Source: HGM04593 sp045631205 (GTDB lineage: Bacteria; Bacteroidota; Bacteroidia; Bacteroidales; Bacteroidaceae). From it: 64,000 nucleotides of DNA. The notes beneath the pieces were generated by a model. The model was given only the letters and a program-made list of their open reading frames with translations, did not search any database and was not told where the DNA came from. Shown here in pieces: positions 59,603-64,000 of the stretch (its first letter is position 1; each line of letters opens with the position of its first letter). The translations under genes were made by a program, and so were the position numbers. Location: positions 1-64,000 of the forward strand of contig JAZQUI010000025.1 in the NCBI GenBank assembly GCA_045631205.1, read 5' to 3'.

Positions 59603-61414
59603 TTAGATGCCCAACTTTGAATTGAGAGCTTTCAGTGTCTCCAGAACATTTACTCTCACGTGTATGAAATTCTCTATTCCTGCCTTCTGCAAATCTTCGC
59701 TGCAAGCAGGTGCGCCGGCAACAATAAAGATGGCTTTGTCTTTTACAGCCTCGTAGGCGGGTATTGCATATTCGGCATACTCGTCGTCGCTTGAGCATAT
59801 CACCACAATGTCGGCATTGGCTTTTATGGCAGCTTCTGCGCCCTCTTCCACGCTCTTGAAACCGAGGTTGTCGATAACTTCGTAGCCTGCCGCAGCAAGG
59901 AAGTTGCACGAGAATTGTGCTCTTGCCTGGCGCATTGCAAGGTTACCGATGGTGAGCATAAAGGCTTTGGGGCGTTTGCCGCTTGCCTCGGTGGCAAGGC
60001 GCAGTTGCTCAAACTCCTCTCCCAATCGTAAAGCCAGCAAACCATTGCCCGCGCAACAACATTGTGTGTCGAGCGGTTTTTTATCTTCGGCCTTTTCTGT
60101 GAAATTGGGGTATTGGTTTGTGCCAAGCAATATCTCTTTACGTTGTGCAAGTGCGGCGCGGCGCTTTTTACCCGCTGCTTCTATCATCTCTTTTATCTTG
60201 CCACTCTCTACAGCTTTGGCAAAGCCACCCTGGTTTTCTATTTCAAGGAAGGTCTTCCATGCTTCACTTGCTATTGAAGCTGTGAGGCTCTCTACATAGT
60301 AAGAACCTCCGGCGGGGTCGGCAACAATGTCGAGGTGGCTTTCGTGCTTGAGTATCAGTTGCTGGTTCTTTGCTATTCTCTCGGCAAAATCAGTTGGTGT
60401 CTCATAAACCGAGTCGTATGGTTTTACGGTAATGGATTCCACGCCCGCTATGGCTGCACTCATTGCTTCGGTCTGTGTGCGTAGCATATTTACATATGAG
60501 TCGAAGAGTGTAAGGTTGAACGATGTGGTTTCGGCGTGGATATTCATTTTGCAAGCCTCTTTGTCGGTTGTGTACTGTGATGCGATTTTTGCCCACAGCA
60601 TACGTGCCGCACGGAATTTTGCAATCTCCATAAAGAAATTGCTTGAAATGCCCATATTGAACTTTATGCCTTTTGCTACAATTTCGCTTGCGGTGCCAGC
60701 CTCGTCGGCAGCATTTAAATATTCGTTACCCCATGCAAGTGCACATCCGAGCTCCTGTGCAATGTATGCACCGCTGTTGCATAGTTTTATGCTGTTTACG
60801 CCGATAAAACGGAGCCCCGGTACTTCGGAAACAATCTCAGCAAGTGATTTTATTCCTTCGGTAAGGTCGGCAATGGGGGTGCCTTTGCACAGCGCTTTTC
60901 CAATAGGGTCGAAGTTGATTGAGCCGTTTATATTGCCAAGTGCGTAACCTTCGTTCTTGTAATATGCTACAAGTGCTTTTGCAAATTCGGTAATATGTTT
61001 TTGGCAGACTGCGAAATTGAGCTCAGTTGTTTGTGGGCAGATGCCGCTTAACAGTTGCTTGATATCCACGCTGCTGCGCACTTTGAAACCTATGGCAGTA
61101 GCGCCCTCTGCTATCATCTTTTTTGCCTTCTCATTGGCTTCTGCAATATTTGTGGTGTCTATATCCACTCTGATGAGCCAGGTGTTGTCGGCTCTGTTGC
61201 CTCTTGTATATGGGAACTCACCCGGTAGCGACGATGTGGTTGCGCTGTTTATATCTTCTTTGCGATAGAAGGGGTTTACGTTGAATCCTTCATTGGTTCT
61301 CCATATCATTTTTTTGTCATAATCGGCACCTTTGAGGTCTTCAACGATTTTCTCTTTCCACTCGTCGGCTGTGACAGGTGGAAATTCGTTGAATAGTTTT
61401 TCTGTTGTGTCCAT
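59603..61414 (-). CDS. mutA: Methylmalonyl-CoA mutase small subunit
   Basis: 603 residues, homologous to MutB but shorter. It keeps the barrel fold (MLWAKIASQYTTDKEACKMN, DPAGGSYYVESLTASIA) while the C-terminal B12-like domain lacks DxHxxG, as usual for the structural alpha-type subunit. First gene of mutA-mutB-topB. A TAACTTTG box and a 7-bp inverted repeat lie just upstream. Confidence 0.95.
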   Translation of the reverse strand: MDTTEKLFNEFPPVTADEWKEKIVEDLKGADYDKKMIWRTNEGFNVNPFYRKEDINSATTSSLPGEFPYTRGNRADNTWLIRVDIDTTNIAEANEKAKKMIAEGATAIGFKVRSSVDIKQLLSGICPQTTELNFAVCQKHITEFAKALVAYYKNEGYALGNINGSINFDPIGKALCKGTPIADLTEGIKSLAEIVSEVPGLRFIGVNSIKLCNSGAYIAQELGCALAWGNEYLNAADEAGTASEIVAKGIKFNMGISSNFFMEIAKFRAARMLWAKIASQYTTDKEACKMNIHAETTSFNLTLFDSYVNMLRTQTEAMSAAIAGVESITVKPYDSVYETPTDFAERIAKNQQLILKHESHLDIVADPAGGSYYVESLTASIASEAWKTFLEIENQGGFAKAVESGKIKEMIEAAGKKRRAALAQRKEILLGTNQYPNFTEKAEDKKPLDTQCCCAGNGLLALRLGEEFEQLRLATEASGKRPKAFMLTIGNLAMRQARAQFSCNFLAAAGYEVIDNLGFKSVEEGAEAAIKANADIVVICSSDDEYAEYAIPAYEAVKDKAIFIVAGAPACSEDLQKAGIENFIHVRVNVLETLKALNSKLGI

Positions 61415-61460
61415 AAATATCTAGTTGTTGTATGTATTCGTTAATATATTGCCTGTTTTC

Positions 61461-61485
61461 GCGGTAGTTCACTACCGCAAAGTTA
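61461..61485 (-). promoter_or_regulatory. -7 box and hairpin/operator upstream of mutA
   Basis: Minus strand TAACTTTG (61478-61485). Beginning at its last base is a perfect inverted repeat gcggtag-ttca-ctaccgc (61461-61478), which would cover the transcription start. It could be an operator or a 5' RNA hairpin. The -33 match is weak. Confidence 0.5.
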
Positions 61486-61526
61486 TAAATATATTTTAAA
61501 TGAGTGTGCTAATTAAAATAAAAACG

Positions 61527-61534
61527 TAACTTTG
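61527..61534 (+). promoter_or_regulatory. -7 box of the endonuclease gene
   Basis: TAACTTTG, 84 bp before the chosen start; the -33 region has only a partial match. Confidence 0.4.
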
Positions 61535-61617
61535 CGAAAATTTTATTTCACTTAATTTAATAATGTAATATTTGATGGCGGTTGTTATGTGTCGCCTGTC
61601 ATAAAAGAATCATCATT

Positions 61618-63717
61618 ATGCAACTTTCAAAGAGAGTTTTTCTTCTTTTAGTTCTGCTTGGTATTGGCCTTGTTGCTTTTGCGCAGAAAGAGTATTATAC
61701 TTCTATTGATGGAGTAAAGGGTGGTGCAATATTGAAAGATGCACTTTATACATTGATAAAAGATCATACAAAGATTTCATACGGTAGTGGTTCTTCATCC
61801 ACTTGGGGCGCTTTCTATTCGACCGACCGTAATCCTTCTAATAATCAGGTTTATGATATGTACTCTCCGGAGGTACGTTATTTTGGAACCAAGGGCAACG
61901 CGATTAGTGGTATGAATATAGAGCACAGTCTTCCCAAAAGTTGGTGGGGTGGTGACAAGAACTATGCTTATTGTGACCTTCATCACCTGAATCCGTCAGA
62001 TCAGAATGCAAACAGTCGTAAGAGCAATTATCCGCTTGCTGAACTTGAGAGCGTTACTTGGGACAATGGTGTGGCTGCTGTGGGTAAGGCTACAATCAAT
62101 GGCAGTTCCATGAATGCGTTTGAGCCTTGTGATGAGTATAAGGGTGACTTTGCGCGTACATATATGTATATGTTTACCTGTTATCAGAACCTCACTTACA
62201 AGACTACTTATATGAACTATGAGAGCAGTGCCTATCCCACATTGAAACCTTGGGCTGTGGAACTATTACTTAAATGGAACGAACAAGACCCCGTGAGTGA
62301 GAAGGAGATAGCACGTAATAATGCAGTGTATGCTGTTCAAGGAAATCGTAACCCTTATATCGATTATCCTCAGCTTGCCGAGTATGTATGGGGCGATTCT
62401 GTCAATTACATATTCAATCTCGATGGCGCGGTTATTGGCGGTGGTACTGTTGGTGGTGACACAGACGATAATACCGGCAATTATATAATAAACGAGCCTT
62501 TCTCAACCTCTTTAGGTGATTTTACACAGTATTGCACCGCAAGCGACTATTCTTGGACTATAAAATACAACTCGGCTTATATAACCGCTTATGTTTCAAA
62601 CGTAAATAATGCAGCTGAGAGCTGGTTGATATCTCCTTCTATGGATTTGACTGCTATGGATAGCGTTCGCGTTTCATTTGACTATGTTACCAAATACAAT
62701 CAGACGGATAAGGTAGCGGAACATAACCAATTGCTTGTAAGTGACAATTATAACGGCGATGTGTCTGCCGCAACTTGGACTATTGTTGATTTTTCTGTTG
62801 TTGAAAACACAACCGATTGGACATTTACAAGCACAGGCGAAATTCTTCTGCCTGCCGAGTTTATGGGTAAGGCAAATGTGACAATAGCCTTTAAATATAC
62901 ATCCACTACCACAAAGGCCGGAACTTGGGAGGTCAAGAACTTGCTTGTAGAGGGTAAACTTGGTGAACCTTCTGGTGACGATACCGAAATTCCCGGTGAT
63001 GACGACAACGATGACGAGGAGGATGGCAACGATAATCCCGGCAATGTGGGCAACGACGGTAAATTCGAATATGGAAGTTTCCGCCTTGTGACCGATGCTT
63101 CGCAGCTCACCGTTGGTGACTCTGTAATAATTGTTTACGATACATTCGTAATGGGTGCGCAGGTCAATAACTATCGCGAGCGCATTGAAGGTGCTGTAAT
63201 TGCCGGCGACTCAATAATCTCATACCCTGCAGGCACACAGATTCTTGTGCTTGCCGAGGGAACAAAAGATGGTAGCTTTGCTTTTGATGCCGGTGGCCAG
63301 TATCTTGCCGCAGTATCCAGCAGTAAGAACTATCTTCGTTCTATAGAAACAGTAACTGCCGATGCTAGTTGGGTTATAACCATTGGCAGCGGTGGTACTG
63401 CAGAGATTGTGTCGCAAGGTTCTTACACACGTAACAAGTTACAATATAATACAAACGACCCGCGTTTCTCTTGCTATACAGGTACCCAAAAGAATGTTCT
63501 GCTCTATGCAAAGTCTCCTGCATCGCCGGTTGTTGAAGGTGTTGTTGGAGATCTTGATGGCAGTGGTGATGTAGATGTTGCCGATGTTACAACTCTCGTC
63601 TCTATGATATTGAACCAAATCGCACCAACAGATAGTGCTGATATCGATGGTAGTGGCGATGTTGATGTCGCTGATATCACCAGGTTAGTGTCAATAATTC
63701 TAGGATTGGAAGAGTAA
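61618..63717 (+). CDS. Secreted endonuclease I family protein with dockerin-like repeats
   Basis: About 699 residues. The signal peptide (RVFLLLVLLGIGLVAFAQ) supports ATG 61618. Endonuclease I domain, residues ~20-265: NIEHSLPKSWWGG, YCDLHHLNPSDQNANSRKSN and ARTYMYMFTCYQNL, with His/Asn metal ligands of the beta-beta-alpha-metal type. Then a cleaved-adhesin/choice-of-anchor-like beta domain (SWLISPSMDLTAMDSVRVSF), an acidic linker (DDDNDDEEDGNDN), another beta domain, and a C-terminal pair of dockerin-like calcium repeats (GDLDGSGDVDVADVTTLVSM and DIDGSGDVDVADITRLVSII). It likely degrades extracellular DNA or RNA. No typical type IX C-terminal signal is visible. Confidence 0.9.
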   Translation: MQLSKRVFLLLVLLGIGLVAFAQKEYYTSIDGVKGGAILKDALYTLIKDHTKISYGSGSSSTWGAFYSTDRNPSNNQVYDMYSPEVRYFGTKGNAISGMNIEHSLPKSWWGGDKNYAYCDLHHLNPSDQNANSRKSNYPLAELESVTWDNGVAAVGKATINGSSMNAFEPCDEYKGDFARTYMYMFTCYQNLTYKTTYMNYESSAYPTLKPWAVELLLKWNEQDPVSEKEIARNNAVYAVQGNRNPYIDYPQLAEYVWGDSVNYIFNLDGAVIGGGTVGGDTDDNTGNYIINEPFSTSLGDFTQYCTASDYSWTIKYNSAYITAYVSNVNNAAESWLISPSMDLTAMDSVRVSFDYVTKYNQTDKVAEHNQLLVSDNYNGDVSAATWTIVDFSVVENTTDWTFTSTGEILLPAEFMGKANVTIAFKYTSTTTKAGTWEVKNLLVEGKLGEPSGDDTEIPGDDDNDDEEDGNDNPGNVGNDGKFEYGSFRLVTDASQLTVGDSVIIVYDTFVMGAQVNNYRERIEGAVIAGDSIISYPAGTQILVLAEGTKDGSFAFDAGGQYLAAVSSSKNYLRSIETVTADASWVITIGSGGTAEIVSQGSYTRNKLQYNTNDPRFSCYTGTQKNVLLYAKSPASPVVEGVVGDLDGSGDVDVADVTTLVSMILNQIAPTDSADIDGSGDVDVADITRLVSIILGLEE

Positions 63718-63753
63718 GTGAGCCGTTGATTTTAATATTATAAAATCTGAGTT

Positions 63754-64000
63754 TTGAAAAAGGTTATAAATCCCGAATATGCCTCAATGACCTCTGAATT
63801 TCTGGAGGTCGTAAAAGGTAATTACACTCCCGATGTTGTGTTTTGCAACAAACGTAATGTTGTGGAAAAGGTTACCATTGCCGGCGAAGCATTTGTGGTG
63901 AAGCGTTACAAACGACCTGTTCTGGTAAATAGAATAATATATTGTCTCTTTCGTAAATCAAAAGCCCGTCGCGCTTATGAGTATGCGGTGGAACTGTTGA
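63754..64000 (+). CDS. Kdo/WaaP-type lipopolysaccharide kinase, 3' end outside the window
   Basis: 82 codons visible, starting TTG 63754 (KKVINPEYASMTSEFLEVVK). ITIAG-type strand VTIAGEAFVVKRYKRPVLVN holds the ATP-binding Lys, followed by RIIYCLFRKSKARRAYEYAV. This beginning is characteristic of Bacteroidota lipopolysaccharide-kinase (Kdo/WaaP) family proteins, which phosphorylate core sugars. Catalytic residues lie beyond the window, so the call is by N-terminal pattern only. No in-frame ATG before the ATP-binding lysine would keep the first strand (the next is at 63787). Confidence 0.7.
   Translation, partial: MKKVINPEYASMTSEFLEVVKGNYTPDVVFCNKRNVVEKVTIAGEAFVVKRYKRPVLVNRIIYCLFRKSKARRAYEYAVELL

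Noticed and set aside
1..64000. CRISPR array, rRNA genes, prophage or intact insertion sequence
   Set aside because: No regularly spaced repeats, no rRNA-like stretches, no phage structural genes and no transposase or integrase were seen.

Overview
The window looks like chromosomal DNA from an uncultured Bacteroidales bacterium (phylum Bacteroidota). Supporting signs are: Bacteroidota-type promoters (a TTTG/TTG box about 20 bp upstream of TAnnTTTG) before many genes; few Shine-Dalgarno sites and some TTG starts; an UpxY-like antiterminator at the head of a capsule locus; a PorE-like TPR/propeller/OmpA lipoprotein of the type IX secretion system; a B12-dependent ribonucleotide reductase; a methylmalonyl-CoA mutase pair; and a DUF4254/glycosyltransferase-9 pair. 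I have not assigned a genus.

Layout. 1-5.5 kb: a tRNA with CAT anticodon, a HAD phosphatase, ribF, a CPBP protease, a sugar nucleotidyltransferase and an ABC-F ATPase. 5.5-32.8 kb: one long minus-strand capsular/exopolysaccharide locus, read from a well-matched promoter near 32.8 kb. It runs UpxY-like antiterminator, Wza, Wzc kinase, CpsB-type PHP phosphatase, Wzx flippase, an FrhB-like plus pyruvyl-transferase pair, then eleven glycosyltransferases (one broken), a Wzy-like polymerase, two acyltransferases and two unusual kinase-like proteins. 32.9-35.3 kb: methyltransferase, glycosyltransferase 9 and DUF4254. 35.7-39.2 kb: pdxB, acyl carrier protein, fabF and rnc. 39.2-47.4 kb: acyltransferase, folB, nrdJ, dnaA and dnaX on the minus strand. 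47.6-53.5 kb: a DivIC/FtsB-like cell-division protein, two OmpA-family outer-membrane proteins, a LysM glucosaminidase lipoprotein, and cdd, a low-Mr phosphatase and ruvC. 53.6-61.4 kb: porE-like gene, topB, mutB and mutA. 61.6 kb to the end: a secreted endonuclease I with dockerin-like repeats, then the start of a Kdo/WaaP-type kinase cut by the window edge.

The accessory material is concentrated in the capsule locus. It contains a DUF559 endonuclease-like gene flanked by ~105-bp direct repeats, a mobile-looking unit and my main candidate for an undescribed system. It also contains a glycosyltransferase interrupted by one in-frame stop, a remnant of an AlbA/RecG-like ATP-binding regulator fused by short homology to a duplicated glycosyltransferase 5' end, a 3 x 10-bp tandem repeat at the frameshift in that remnant, and a possible 3' remnant of another glycosyltransferase. 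The Wzc kinase ends in a very regular Tyr-Gly-Tyr-Arg tail. I see no CRISPR array, no rRNA and no intact transposase. All functional calls come from motif recognition by eye; no database search was run.
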